From contig OX421507.1 of NCBI GenBank assembly GCA_949126835.1, forward strand, positions 8,894,121-8,958,120: a stretch of 64,000 nt of DNA. Reading direction: 5' to 3'. Each line of letters begins with the position of its first letter. The stretch's first letter is position 1. Positions 47,801 through 58,560 of this stretch are shown piece after piece. The position numbers and the translations under genes are program-made. The notes under the pieces were generated by a model, which ran no database searches, had not been told where the DNA came from, and saw only the letters and a program-made list of their open reading frames with translations. The stretch is from Anisus vortex. Lineage: Eukaryota > Mollusca > Gastropoda > Planorbidae.

Positions 47801-49007
47801 AATAATTATAATTTAGGAATAATTGGGTTCATGTTTAGAAACTGGCCAGGGATCTATATACCTGGAGGTCTCGTGTTGGCTTGCCTATGTCTCAGTTTGG
47901 GCGATAGGTTTAAAAAAGTGCAGTTCGCAAGTAAATAGTTAAATCTAGTGACTTTTTTTCGTAAGACTATGTGTCATAACTTCTTTGATATCAGCCGCTG
48001 GAACACGGATTGCCCTCATTCTTTATCCCCTAGGAAAATGTTGTAGCTAGTACCCTGTTGGCCAAAGTTTAGGGCCATTCTACCAGTGTTAGCCCTCATC
48101 ATCATCAGTTTTCATTATGGTTTCTTGAATAACACTCATGGGCATTTCCTCCGATGGCATAGCACTGATCTGAGTTTGAGTTCTCTTCCACACCATATCA
48201 AGGCGCATCTTATTAACCTTTAATTAGATTGATAAATGTCGTATCCAGGCGAGGGGGGGGGGCATAGGATCTCAACCTTGTCCCGTAATTTTTTTTCAAA
48301 ACCAAGGAGTTAATTATTTTTTATTTCTCTTTGTTTTATTATTACTTTGTTAGAAATATTTCATTATTCTTTTTTTTTACTTTTCATTATTGATATTTAT
48401 ATACAACATGGTTGTTCACTAGTTTAGGGGAAATTATTCAGAATTAGCATTCTATTTGCTCCACAATTTCACCCTTGCACTATAATACCCCTCCTCACAT
48501 TATAGGCCCCTACTAGTGTTTTTTTCTAAGTCCTCTATCTCCCCCTTCCCTTACACTATTCATACTTCCACCTTGAAATTCTGGCTACACCAATGATAAA
48601 CGCCGTTATATTATTGAACAATAATATGTCATCTGATAATGGATATTTGCTGTTAGTTTATTTTTTCAAAAATCGCTTCAATATAATTTATTTTATTGTA
48701 AGACATATACATTAAGTAAACGTTTTTTTAAATTCGAATTATCACCATAACAGATTAGTAGATTAAAAAAAATATAGTTATATTTTTTGTAAAACATAAT
48801 AAACCATGTGTTGTTGTTGTTGTTGTTTTATAGTGTGTATTTCAATGTATTGCATTTTCATCTTTGTTTAAACAGTATTACTCGAGTGGTACGCCGGTTC
48901 CATCCATAGACTGCAATCATTGCTCTTGTAGCAATGGATTCGTCATTTGTACTAAGAAAAGTTGTATTTCTAAAGACGCAGGGAGGATCAAGGAAACTGT
49001 CTCCTGA
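44886..49007 (+). CDS. Gene C: diverged secreted two-module pacifastin/VWC-like protein
   Basis: Coding exons 44886-45014, 46775-46897 and 48876-49007, all phase 0, give 127 residues. An acceptor TTTATTTCAG at 44858 suggests a 5'UTR intron as in A and B. The signal peptide has a hydrophobic core MIIVLLFILFVNVLEAS; starts at Met9 or Met10 are possible. Module 1 is C-x17-C with DGCNTCVC and CTEKLC; module 2 is IDCNHCSC and CTKKSC. In the inhibitor model the reactive bonds would be Glu-Lys and Lys-Lys, the second one trypsin-directed. A 13-residue tail after the last Cys replaces the short ends of A and B. AATAAA at 49035-49040 follows the stop. Introns hold a SINE (45030) and a LINE fragment (47460). 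Confidence 0.83.
45030..45298 (+). mobile_element. tRNA-derived SINE in gene C intron 1
   Basis: The A box AGGCCGAGCCGGCAGCGCG and B-box-like GGTTTCGAATTC are followed by the complete body to GCCCGAAAGGTATTTTACTT. It sits only about 15 nt inside the intron, next to the 5' splice site. Confidence 0.85.
45299..46774. other. Remaining gene C intron 1
   Basis: AT-rich sequence with a poly(G) run near 45681 in a region resembling a decayed hAT end (GAGGCTAAGCCAGAC). No exon-like ORF was seen. Confidence 0.35.
47460..47920 (+). mobile_element. LINE ORF2 fragment in gene C intron 2
   Basis: A plus-strand frame with stops reads ITREPFTMDPQVRRKSAEKR and, after frame changes, LGIIGF and GGLVLACLCL. 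It resembles the ending (WNPQGKRKRGRPR...TWxELERxAQDR...GLCP) of a common LINE family. The 98-residue minus ORF here is a shadow. Confidence 0.5.
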
Positions 49008-49040
49008 AACTCGCCAGAAAACCCAGCGACAACAAATAAA

Positions 49041-50378
49041 GTCCCACAATAATTTCCACCTTTTTTCGTTTACGAATTCGTTAGAGACACTTACTTCTTC
49101 TGTTGTTTTTTTTTTTGGTGGGATTTTTCTTTTAGATAAGAATAAAAGGTTTATAAATGCATGCTTAAAAAAGAGTATATGTCTAAAAGTTTTCCATTTT
49201 CGGTTTACGATATAAATAGTATTTACTGAATATCATCTCTACATGTGTTACTTAGGCTTTAATTTCCCAGGGGATATTTCAAATATTAAAGCCTTACTTT
49301 TATTAGACACATTATTAATATATACCTATGGTAGTTGAATTAATAAAATATTAATGAACAATAAACACATTAAATATATACTTCTTTTTCCATTAAAGAG
49401 ATTTCATCTATTTGTTTGTATTATGATGCATTGATGATGCAAGTGAATTTTTATTTCGGAACTAGCTTCCATGTGCGACGAAGTTGTAAATGCTTAATTC
49501 CGGAACGTGACTTAATTGTTCGTTGCATACATGCAATACATAATATTCACTCTGGGATTTGGGGGAAAAGGACACCACACGATGATATTATTATCATTTG
49601 GTGGTTGGCAGGTTTTGTCTAAAGGGGTTGTCCCATTTGTGGTGCTGTGATTCAATTTGACGTCAAACAATATTTATCTATATATAATATACATATATAT
49701 TTAATTATGAGTTCGTGGCTCTAACGAAGGTGATCTGCGAAGCAGATAACTATACTTTGCACTCATAACGATATATACAGACATTAATTCTATGATTCAT
49801 TGAAACTACTGACGTAATGTAACAGTTGGGAATCAAGAGAAATGAGATTTATGTTAGACTTCTTGGATAACATCGCAAACTTAATAAATAGCCTAAGGTC
49901 AGGGAAGTGAGTAGAAAGTTCTTTTTTTTATTTGTTATTAAATAGATATAATATTTGGACCATATATTACTAAGCTAGTAACTAGTAGGCTAACTAAACT
50001 TATAAAAATGAAATGTAAAAAAAATGTTAAACCAAATTGATTGACATGGCGGTTGCGGTCATTTATTTATTTAAATTATTTAAACTTGAAAAACGCTACT
50101 ACTTTTTTACTTCTCAATATAATGAACTAAATTTACGATAAATGGACAATAACTCTATTTAAGCAAAGTGCTTAGGAGATATCTTGATTGAAACAAAAAT
50201 GAATTTTTAATGAATTGTTTAGTGAGGCATATAATTTGAACTAAAAAAAAATTAAAGCTAAAGTTACTATACTATGAATACTTTAAAGTTATAACATCGA
50301 TGTTTTCATAGCAGGAAATCTGCTGCTTTATAGTGATGCCCTCTTCCTTACTTTATTTCAATGAGACTAAGTTAAGTT
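49041..50378. other. Non-coding stretch downstream of gene C
   Basis: No convincing gene. An inverted repeat GGTGATCTGCGAAGCAGATA (around 49730) forms a small hairpin. Confidence 0.35.
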
Positions 50379-50390
50379 AAGGCCTGACAT

Positions 50391-51154
50391 TGCAGAGGAA
50401 TCAGAAAACCAAAATGTTGTTATTTTATCCGATTCGTTATCGTGTCTTACTGCTATGGGAAACTGTAATACCAGAAATATATCTGCCTTGGACATTTTGA
50501 CAAAATACCAATCAATATATGAAAGAGGCAAACGTGTCGTTTTCTGTTGGGTTCCTGGTCATGCAGGGATAGATGGAAATGAGAAAGCTGACAGAGAGGC
50601 TAAAGCCACCCTGTTGTTATCAGAGAGTATTATCCCAATAGCATATCGAGATTTGAAACCTTTAATAATTAAACATGAAAGACAAACATGGACTAACTTC
50701 TTGAAAACCGAACGCAATAAACTGCAGTATTTGGAAAATTCAAAAAACCTGGCATGATACAGGCCAACTTGTTCGAAAGGACGCAGTTATTCTCTGCAGA
50801 CTACACACAGGACATACGAAACTAACACATTCGTTTATCTTAAAACTAGAAATGACCCCAATGTGTGCTTTCTGCAATGCCAACTTAACAGTGTCTCACA
50901 TTTTGTTGGAATGTAATACATTTGATGACATTCGACGTAAATTCTATTACTGTAGAACTCTTCATGAACTTTTCAGCAAAATTAAACCAAAACATATAAT
51001 AAACTATATTAAAGACATACAACTGTACAACAGAATCTAAAGATATAAGAACAATAAAATGGATACAAGAGAAAAATGACAACAACGTTATCAAAAAGGC
51101 CCTATATAACCTTCGATGTTGATGGGCCGGAAATTCAACAATTCAATTCAATTC
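50391..51154 (+). mobile_element. 5'-truncated LINE with RNase H domain and target duplication
   Basis: The frame 50392-50757 carries VVILSDSLSCLTAM, FCWVPGHAGIDGNEKAD and REAK, an RNase H domain as in I/Jockey-type non-LTR elements. A frameshift leads to 50852-51040 with CAFCNANLTVSHILLEC, the C-terminal CCHC-like knuckle. The tail is (AATTC)n. The flanks AAGGCCTGACAT (50379-50390) and AAGGCCTGATGT (51155-51166) are a 12-bp target duplication with two differences. Confidence 0.85.
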
Positions 51155-51174
51155 AAGGCCTGATGTATATTTAA

Positions 51175-51247
51175 CCCTTTCGGTACCGACCTACTTCTAT
51201 CTATGCTGCCTTCAGTTCCGCTATATACGCGCCCGGGACTGTAAGGG
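51175..51247. mobile_element. 73-bp MITE with TTAA target duplication, copy 2
   Basis: CCCTTTCGGTACCGACC...GGGACTGTAAGGG, flanked by TTAA on both sides; opposite orientation to copy 1 and the same length. It lies a few bases after the LINE target duplication. Confidence 0.8.
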
Positions 51248-51368
51248 TTAATACATGAAACTGTTTACCTAGTAGCCTATGACCTCGCATCTGATTAGTT
51301 GTATTAAAAGTGCTAGTAAAAAACTGTATCAATGTTGTGTGATTGTGCTTTTTGTGTGTGTGTGTGTT

Positions 51369-52822
51369 AGAGACCGACCGAAACCAATTTTTTTTGTTTC
51401 GGCCGAAAACGAAACAATACCGAATATTATACATTGACTTTCGGCCGAAAACGAAGCCGAAACCAAATATTAACTACACTTTCGGCCGAAACCGAAAAAT
51501 AAACCGAAAATGCGAAACAAATGATTTTAAAAGACTGCACATTTATGTGTAATATTAATTAGTTTATGGGCACTCTATTTGAGTAAACCATTCTTTGGAG
51601 TGATTAAATAATCAGTTATTAACTTATATTATTAACTTCAGTCCTCTACTTCACATTAGAGATGTTAATACACTTTTTCTTTCTCAAAACCTATGTTCGG
51701 CTTTAAATATCCTTTTTTTTAACTTATTTTCGGTTCCCCCTCTCCGCCCCCGGGCACAGTAAGTTATAGTTTGGAAAAAACAAATTTGCATTGCTTATAC
51801 TAAAAAAATAATACGAAGGACCATTGATCCTTAGAACGTGGTGAAATCTTTGAAAAAAAAAGTTGATTTTGGATTAGCAGAAGTTAAAAGCTGTAGTGTC
51901 ATGAATTTGGACCTTTATAATTATAATATTAATCAGTGGATGTTAGATCTATATGTTACACCCATTAAAATAATATTTGTAGAATATGAATAAAATCCCA
52001 GACTCATCTATTGAGGGTTGACAGTCGTCCGGCTAGAAAATTAACAGTTTTTGATAAGAACCTTACTTGCGCTGCAAAGTTGTTTTTTAATTGACCAAGT
52101 TGCTTTTCAGTCTACATTAAATAAAATGTTGGGTCAGTTTTACTAATATACAATTATTGGCAGCTATTATAATAAAACTGAACTGATTGTGGATTTTGAA
52201 ACACTAAAATATGTCATTCTTTTGTCTCACTATGTCCCCCTTTTGAAGTCCAAGTCTATCGGTCTGTTTGTATGTTAAAAAAGCGTTCAGAATCAGTGTG
52301 GAAATTCCAGTTTTTTTTCTTTTAGAATATATATCGTTAACATCTGCATTTGCTGTTGTATGTGCTTGTAGTGCGAATTTACAATCAATATTCGGAATTT
52401 GTACAAAAACAAAAACACTATAATTCGCCTCTGACAAAGGAGTGTTTGCAAAGAATATAATGTTAATTAATGAATTGTTTTGAGCTAATCAAACAGGGTT
52501 TACAAATATTTCTTCAGATAAAAAGATAAATAAATCGTGGGTCACAGTTATGAATGATTTCCTACCGAAATCCGGTTTTCGTTTAACATCCCTACCTCAC
52601 ACGATTAATTCACAACAGTTTAACTAAATGAAAGTATCAATAAGCAGAGTAATAGATGCAGCAATAGCGTAGCATTATGAATTTTGAAAGTTTAAATAGA
52701 TATACGGCTGATGACCGAAAGTCAAAATCAGTTTCAGCCGAAACCGAAAACACGCCGAAAAAGGGTTTTCGCCTATTATCGGCGCCGAAAACGAAGCCGA
52801 AACCGAATATCGGTCGGTCTCT
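51369..52822. mobile_element. 1.45-kb TIR element with GAAACCGAA-rich ends
   Basis: The left end is AGAGACCGACCGAAACC and the right end CGGTCGGTCTCT. The subterminal regions (51380-51515 and 52713-52810) are arrays of CCGAAACCGAA/TTCGGCCGAAAACGAA-type words. Flanking TG runs (GTGTGTGT) would be the target duplication. The interior shows no transposase. It was probably a non-autonomous hAT-like element. Confidence 0.7.
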
Positions 52823-52894
52823 GGTGTGTGTGTTTTTTTTGTGTTTTTTTTTTTTTGGGGGGGGGGGGGGTTTAGGGGCATTGTGCCGCCCACG

Positions 52895-52985
52895 CAATCT
52901 CTGAGTCATGCCGTGGCCGCATAAACTGATGAATGCTTCACTGGTCCTATGGATCAATTTGGTTTAACGGAATACTAACATCCTT
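52895..52985 (+). mobile_element. SINE 3'-end fragment
   Basis: CATGCCGTGGCCGCATAAAC, GATGAATGCTTCACTGGTCC and GATCAATTTGGTT match the 3' part of the tRNA-SINE family. A poly(G) run precedes it at 52857-52870. Confidence 0.65.
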
Positions 52986-53354
52986 AACATTCTTACCCAA
53001 AGGCAAGATTAGATTTAAACCACTTATAATGAACGATGACTATTCTTTGTAAAATAAATTATTATTAACGTGTTAAAATGATGGGGAAAAAACTACTGAC
53101 TACATAAACTAAACCAAAAGTTAACCAAATATAAACAACATAAACAGTAAAAATTATGCCTTATAACGCTTATAAAAAAAATTAAAACAAAAAACAAAAC
53201 ATTTAAAAGGCCGACATTTTCCGTTGTTTTTATTGTTGTCATTATTTTTTCTAATAGCTTAAAAAAACATGAAAAAAAAAATTCATTCAATAAACTCCAA
53301 ACGTAGATATTAAATGTGTATTGTTTTAACGATTCCAGTATAAATTCAGGCTTA

Positions 53355-53440
53355 TGGCTTGTTCTTCTGCCTCGGTATGACTTGTTCTACTGTCTCGGTA
53401 TGGCTTGTTCTATTGCCTTAGTCTTGACTTGTTGTACACT
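53355..53440. repeat. ~27-bp tandem repeat, 3 copies
   Basis: GGCTTGTTCTTCTGCCTCGG, GACTTGTTCTACTGTCTCGG and GGCTTGTTCTATTGCCTTAG form a decaying array. Confidence 0.8.
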
Positions 53441-54524
53441 TGATACCAGGTGAACTTTAAAAACAAAGATTATTTTTGCTTAATTATATGCATTATATTG
53501 TTTGCCTGCCGAAAACTTTGCCTTTTGTTACTCATACAACAACATAAAAAGAAAGAAGAAAAGTGAATTTAAAAGACCTGTACATTATTTCATTAATAAA
53601 GACAAAAAAGCTAGTAAAACGTATAATAGCGTAGTCTTTAAAAAAGCCCACCCATTATGCTTAGGCCCCAACAATAATCTTCTTTATAGATAGAGCGTCT
53701 GTAATATATAAGATAAGTAAATATAACACTAAAAATATAGAGAGAGCGAGATATCATGATGAGTGTATTAATTATTGTTTAGTTGTTGCGTTTTATCGAC
53801 ACTCCAGGCAATCCATTAAACGCTCTTATGTCAATCGACAAGTAACATATTATAAGGATTATGAACTTGTTCTCAAAAATTTATTTTAAATAGTGTTTAG
53901 ATCAAACAGTTCTTGAGTGTATTGACAGTGCTAATCAATAACATTATCAAATTATTTTATATTTTAAATTATTTGTGAAAACGTAAACGTAATTATAATG
54001 GCCCCATTTCCCACCCTTAATAAATTAATGACTCGATAAAGAAAGGGAAAAGGAGAAGTAATTAAGCTAAACCAACAATGAACACAATCTTATTTATATT
54101 TTTGTCAACAATAGTATTGTTTTAGAAAGTTTATTAAACAATAACTTACAAGTAAATTGAAAAAAAAAAACAAGACTAATTTGGCCTGTACTTCATTTTT
54201 ATTCTGAATAAAAACAAAATTTTTGAAAATAAAATTAAAACTCAGATAAAAATACATTCCAAAATAATGTCAGGCTTGGTTTCTGTTTATTTGTGTCACT
54301 TTCATGACCTTACTGTAATAAAAAGAAACAATATATTTTTTAAAAAGGTATTTTCATTTAGTAAAAACACTGTAAAGTATTAGAATTTACATCAAAACCA
54401 AAAAACAGAAATCTTCAAGGAGAATTTTTTTAACAGACATGTCAAATCGAAAAAACTATGTTGAAGTTTTTTTTTACTTGAATCGAAGAATTTACGAAAA
54501 AAAAAAAACAACAACAAAAGCAAA

Positions 54525-55124
54525 TAGAATAGATCTAGATCTATTTATATTTCAACTATTTTAATATAGATTATATATAGATATTTGTATATTTCAACTA
54601 TTCTAATATAGATTATATATGTCTAGATATTTGTATATTTCAACTATTTTAATATAGATTATGTATAGATATTTGTATATTTCAACTATTCTAATATAGA
54701 TTATATATGTCTAGACATTTGTATATTTCAACTATTCTAATATAGATTATATAGAGATATTTGTATATTTCAACTATTCTAAAATAGATTATATAGAGAT
54801 ATTTGTATATTTCAACTGTTCTAACATAGATTATATAGAGATATTTGTATATTTCAACTATTCTAATATAGATTATATAGAGATATTTGTATATTTCAAC
54901 TATTCTAATATAGATTATATAGAGATATTTGTATATTTCAACTATTCTAATATAGATTATATAGAGATATTTGTATATTTCAACTATTCTAAAATAGATT
55001 ATATAGAGATATTTGTATATTTCAACTATTCTAACATAGATTATATAGATATATTTGTATATTTCAACTATTCTAATATAGATTATATAGAGATATTAGT
55101 ATATTTCAACTATTCTAATGGTTT
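54525..55124. repeat. 42-bp minisatellite, ~14 units (left arm)
   Basis: The unit contains TATTTCAACTATTCTAATAT, AGATTATATAGAGATATTTG and TA, with variants of up to about 48 bp. The first unit overlaps the end of gene D coding sequence (minus strand). The right-arm counterpart is at 61660-62250. Confidence 0.95.
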
Positions 55125-55676
55125 TTCTTAACCTACTTGGTGGCCTCTCATCATCCACACAGAGCATTCTGGTGCAAGCAATGCCGCCATCGAAACAGGT
55201 GCAGGTGTTACAGCTATCATAAGGAACAGTATCACCGACGTTGTATTCCTGTGACATTGAGTGTAGAAATACACATTATAATAAAGTCAGTTTAGTTCCC
55301 ACAAGATCTATTCTGTAAATGGATTGAGGAATCATCACATTATTCTGGCCTTTCTCTGGATTTTTATTAACGTATCCCGTGGGACCAAGTTAATCCATAA
55401 TACCGCTGATGCTGCGTTCGCCAATTTCCTTTGCCATGGAATATTAGGGGATTGTTAACACGCATAGTTATATAATATAGATTTAACTTTAATATTATAT
55501 GATAAAAAATGCATCTAGCACATAGATATATAGATTACATTTATTAGATAGACAGGTAGGTAGATTAGCAAGATAGATAAATTTATTTTTGTCATATTTA
55601 CCACTCCATTGTGTGTACAAGCCGGGTCCCCGAAAACAATTCCAAAAAGGGCAAATATTATGATGATCTGTTTCAT
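55096..55676 (-). CDS. Gene D: one-module pacifastin/VWC-like secreted protein
   Basis: Exons 55602-55676 and 55096-55248 (minus, intron 353 bp, phase 0) give 75 residues. The signal peptide is MKQIIIIFALFGIVFG. A single module C-x17-C-x2-C-x-C-x6-C-x4-C follows: CTHNG, DSCNTCTC, CTRMLC. In the inhibitor model Arg-Met at the reactive bond would suggest trypsin-like targets. After the last Cys there is a charged segment DDERPPSRLRK, then IRIVEIY encoded by the first minisatellite unit, ended by TAA where gene E has AAA. A possible donor (GTAGGT) inside the PPS codons could instead lead to a further exon. An acceptor TTTCAG directly before the ATG implies a 5'UTR intron. Poly(A) signal AATAAA (minus) at 54286-54291. 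Confidence 0.78.
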
Positions 55677-56309
55677 TTCTGAAATTTTTTGTGATCAAAC
55701 TATGAGAATATTTACTTAAACAAAAGTAATTAACAGTTAAATAAAGAACACGTACAAAGTTTACACTTTCAAATTCTGTTACATCCTTCTACACATCTAT
55801 AGAAGTAGGCTAAAGTTAATAAGAATTTTTTAAAACTATACCAATCTAATGGGTAGATGAAGAAGAGATCGCAAGCTTTATTTGTCGCGGCATCCAAAGG
55901 TATAGTACGTACCTAGCGCAACCAATTTAAATTTCCTTATTAGGCTACCTACGTCTGGGTATTATCAAACACTTATGTAAACATGGGCCTGCAAAGTTGC
56001 GAAGTTTGTAAACCATTGGTTCCCGGAGACAGACCGGTGGGCTAATTAATTAATGCATGTGAATGTGGTCGCCTTACGCCACCACACTTATCTCTGTGGG
56101 TGACGGAGTGGGGAGTGGTAGGCCACCACTGTGCCTGGAGCTAAGATGACTTGTCCCGTGGTGTTGTAGAGGCACCCCCAGGGGTGGGGCCGGATGCAGT
56201 GTCAGGAAAGGTATAGAGTGATGTCCTTATGTCTGGGTTTCAAAGCTGGCCTTGAAGGGCTGTTTTCGCTCTAGACGGGGACATTTCCGCGTCAGAGCTA
56301 GTCTATTAA

Positions 56310-56382
56310 CCCTTCCTGTACCGACCTACTTCTATCTTTGCTGCCTTCAGTTACGCTATATACGCGTCCGGGACTGTAAGGG
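56310..56382. mobile_element. 73-bp MITE with TTAA target duplication, copy 3
   Basis: CCCTTCCTGTACCGACC...GGGACTGTAAGGG, flanked by TTAA at 56306-56309 and 56383-56386. The right arm of the inverted repeat has a single TTAA at the matching place (about 59570), an empty site, so the insertion came after the arms formed. Confidence 0.8.
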
Positions 56383-56694
56383 TTAATAATTTGACCTGCG
56401 CACGCTCAAACTATATTGCTGGAATCCGAAGCATGCCAGGGAAACTCCTTTTAGAGCTCAGAAAAAAAGCTAAGAAGAATTTTAGTCTTTCCGGATTTTA
56501 AACTTGAAACCGACCAATTCCTAATATTTTAAACATACACAGAGAATACATAATAATATATCAAATGTAAGGAAATATAATTTTGTCTTTTTTTTTTTCT
56601 TACTCTGGATTTTTTAAATTAGAAAAATTTAAAATTAAACATTTTTTTGTCTGACTAATATCACATATAATAAAAAAAAATCTTACCTAACTTG

Positions 56695-56777
56695 ATTCTG
56701 TTCTACTAGACGACTATTGACGAAATTGGGCGTTGAAGTTGGATTCAGTAGCATGCAGTTTTCGCTCTCTATATATA
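56695..56777 (-). promoter_or_regulatory. Gene D promoter and 5'UTR exon (predicted)
   Basis: On the minus strand TATATATA (56770-56777) precedes a conserved block (GAATCCAACTTCAACGCCC) ending AATCAAGTTAG/GTAAGA at about 56695. The block is conserved in the right arm at 58808-58900, but the donor there is altered. Confidence 0.5.
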
Positions 56778-57060
56778 GATCTATAGGCCTTTAGGGATTG
56801 ACATTTACAGACACAGATGTTACAGATGTCACAAATTTGGGTGAGCGCAAACTGTTTTAATGACGATGATTGCTTACTGTTATTAGTGAATGTCGTGTTT
56901 CATGACTGTGGTGTAAATGTGGTGGGGGGGGGGCGGAATGTGATATCTCACAAATTAGCTTAATTGTTATCGTTCTCAAAGATAATGGTAAGAGCGATGC
57001 CATCTCGTGATTAAGGGTTTAATTTAGCTGTCTGGTTCAGCTTCATTATGCTCATACATT

Positions 57061-58560
57061 TAGAGAGTTGTGAAGTTACAGTGAGCATAGAGCTAGTTAT
57101 AATTTACACTTACATTCTGAAAACTGTTAGTGCTATGGAAACTGGTATTTCTGGTACATTTCTCCGGGGGTGCCCGTGACGTTATAATGCCCCAAGGAAG
57201 GATAACTTTTTATTGGCTAAATACTTTAGGCCCTGCAGCACTATGTATATCTATATATTTGTCCACTCTCTGTATAATATAAAGGGGCCTTCCATAAATG
57301 ACGCTACGAACCTATTGGGGAGTGGGGGGGGGGGTAAGGGAGGGGTTAAACATTTGCGCTTATATGTGTCTAGGATAATGGGAGTTTTTGCATTGTTTTT
57401 TAAGACTACGGAATCATACCATAAAAATATTTGCTACTTTAAGTGAAATTTCCACTGCAATAATTAAGTTGTTTATTGTAATACTTATACGACAATAAAA
57501 GTAAAGTGTAATTAGCTAAAAAATCGCATGACGTCATTTATGGACGACCCAACAGAAATGAAGAATAAAACAAGCACTAAGCATTTCTTTGTATGTATGT
57601 GTAGTACATTAGTATCTTAATATTGGAAGTTTTTCACATTGCCCACAACTCATATAACTCGTATCTGTTCCGCGGATAATTACTTCTTTCAAACAAAACA
57701 ACTATTTGCTACAAATATTCGTTGACTAGCAGTGGGTCTCTGTATCACTTCTATTAGATCAGGGATCCCTGGGTTTTTATCAGATAAAACGGTCAATTAT
57801 ACAATCTAAGCGTATCTAATCTAATCTTTTACTGACTCGGAGGTCAAAACGGCAATTTGTTGGACAATATCGCCGATGGCCTTTAATTGGCAGCGTTTTC
57901 CAAAGGCCCTAGTCGTTACAAATAGATTCCACGCCATAGACGCAAGCTGTTGTCTAATAATGGTTTAATAAGCATGGTGTTGCTCATCTAGCTTGTAATT
58001 ATATATTACTAGTAGTTATGCCCGTCAAAATGACCGAGAAATAAAATTACTTGCATTTTGCATAAGCAATATTTCTTGTATTGTTAATTTATTTCTTTAA
58101 TAAACGTAGGCCTATTTCTAATGATGTTAAGGTTCTAAACTGAGCGCCTTTTCAGAATGATCTCCCTTTCCCGTTAGCAGCTTTTCAATAATACCACAAG
58201 CTTAAAAACAACAATTTTTATGCATGTTCCATGACCAATTATGTTCTGTAATATAACTAACTAATACTAGTGGTTATGCCCGTCAAAATGACGGAGAAAC
58301 GAATGATTACAATCTGTTTTGTTACAAGAGAAAGCAAAAATAACTAGCAATATTACAATAAAAACTAGTAAGAACGTATCTTTTGGTATTTAGTTTTTAT
58401 TCTTTTTTTTATAGTTTACAGTCTTCTGGTCCGATTTTCACAACTAATAGTCTTCCCAATGTAAATGTAAATTATAGCTAGTTTGGATCAACACGACAGA
58501 TTTTCATGGGGCCTTCAGTGTGTCTTTGAATCTCTTCTTGTACCATCAAGAGCTCAATTT
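57061..58560. other. Spacer between inverted-repeat arms
   Basis: No gene was seen. It holds a MITE-like element at 57283-57551 and a short repeated block ending GTTATGCCCGTCAAAATGAC at about 58014-58033 and 58272-58291, each next to ACTAGT. Confidence 0.5.
57283..57551. mobile_element. MITE-like element with GGGxC(G/T)TCCATAAATGACG ends
   Basis: The left end GGGCCTTCCATAAATGACGC is the near inverse of the right end TGACGTCATTTATGGACGAC. A poly(G) run is inside. The target duplication is unclear. A decayed relative may lie at 42955-43045. Confidence 0.65.

Larger units (their letters stand above)
53636..57060 (-). repeat. Left arm of a large inverted repeat (carries gene D)
   Basis: Reverse-complement matches to 58560-63155 in consistent order: a LINE tail (53672 with 63063), GTTGCGTTTTATCGACACTC with 62975-63000, the minisatellite, both coding exons, the TATA region, GGGTGAGCGCAAACTGTTTT with 58735-58755, and GTTATCGTTCTCAAAGATAA with about 58650. 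The arms have diverged by substitutions and indels but stay collinear. Confidence 0.85.

Noticed and set aside
49416..49622. 68-residue plus-strand ORF
   Set aside because: Composition and context suggest a chance ORF; no family resemblance seen.
54525..55124. CRISPR-like array
   Set aside because: Units are directly contiguous 42-bp repeats without unique spacers in an animal genome, so it is a minisatellite.
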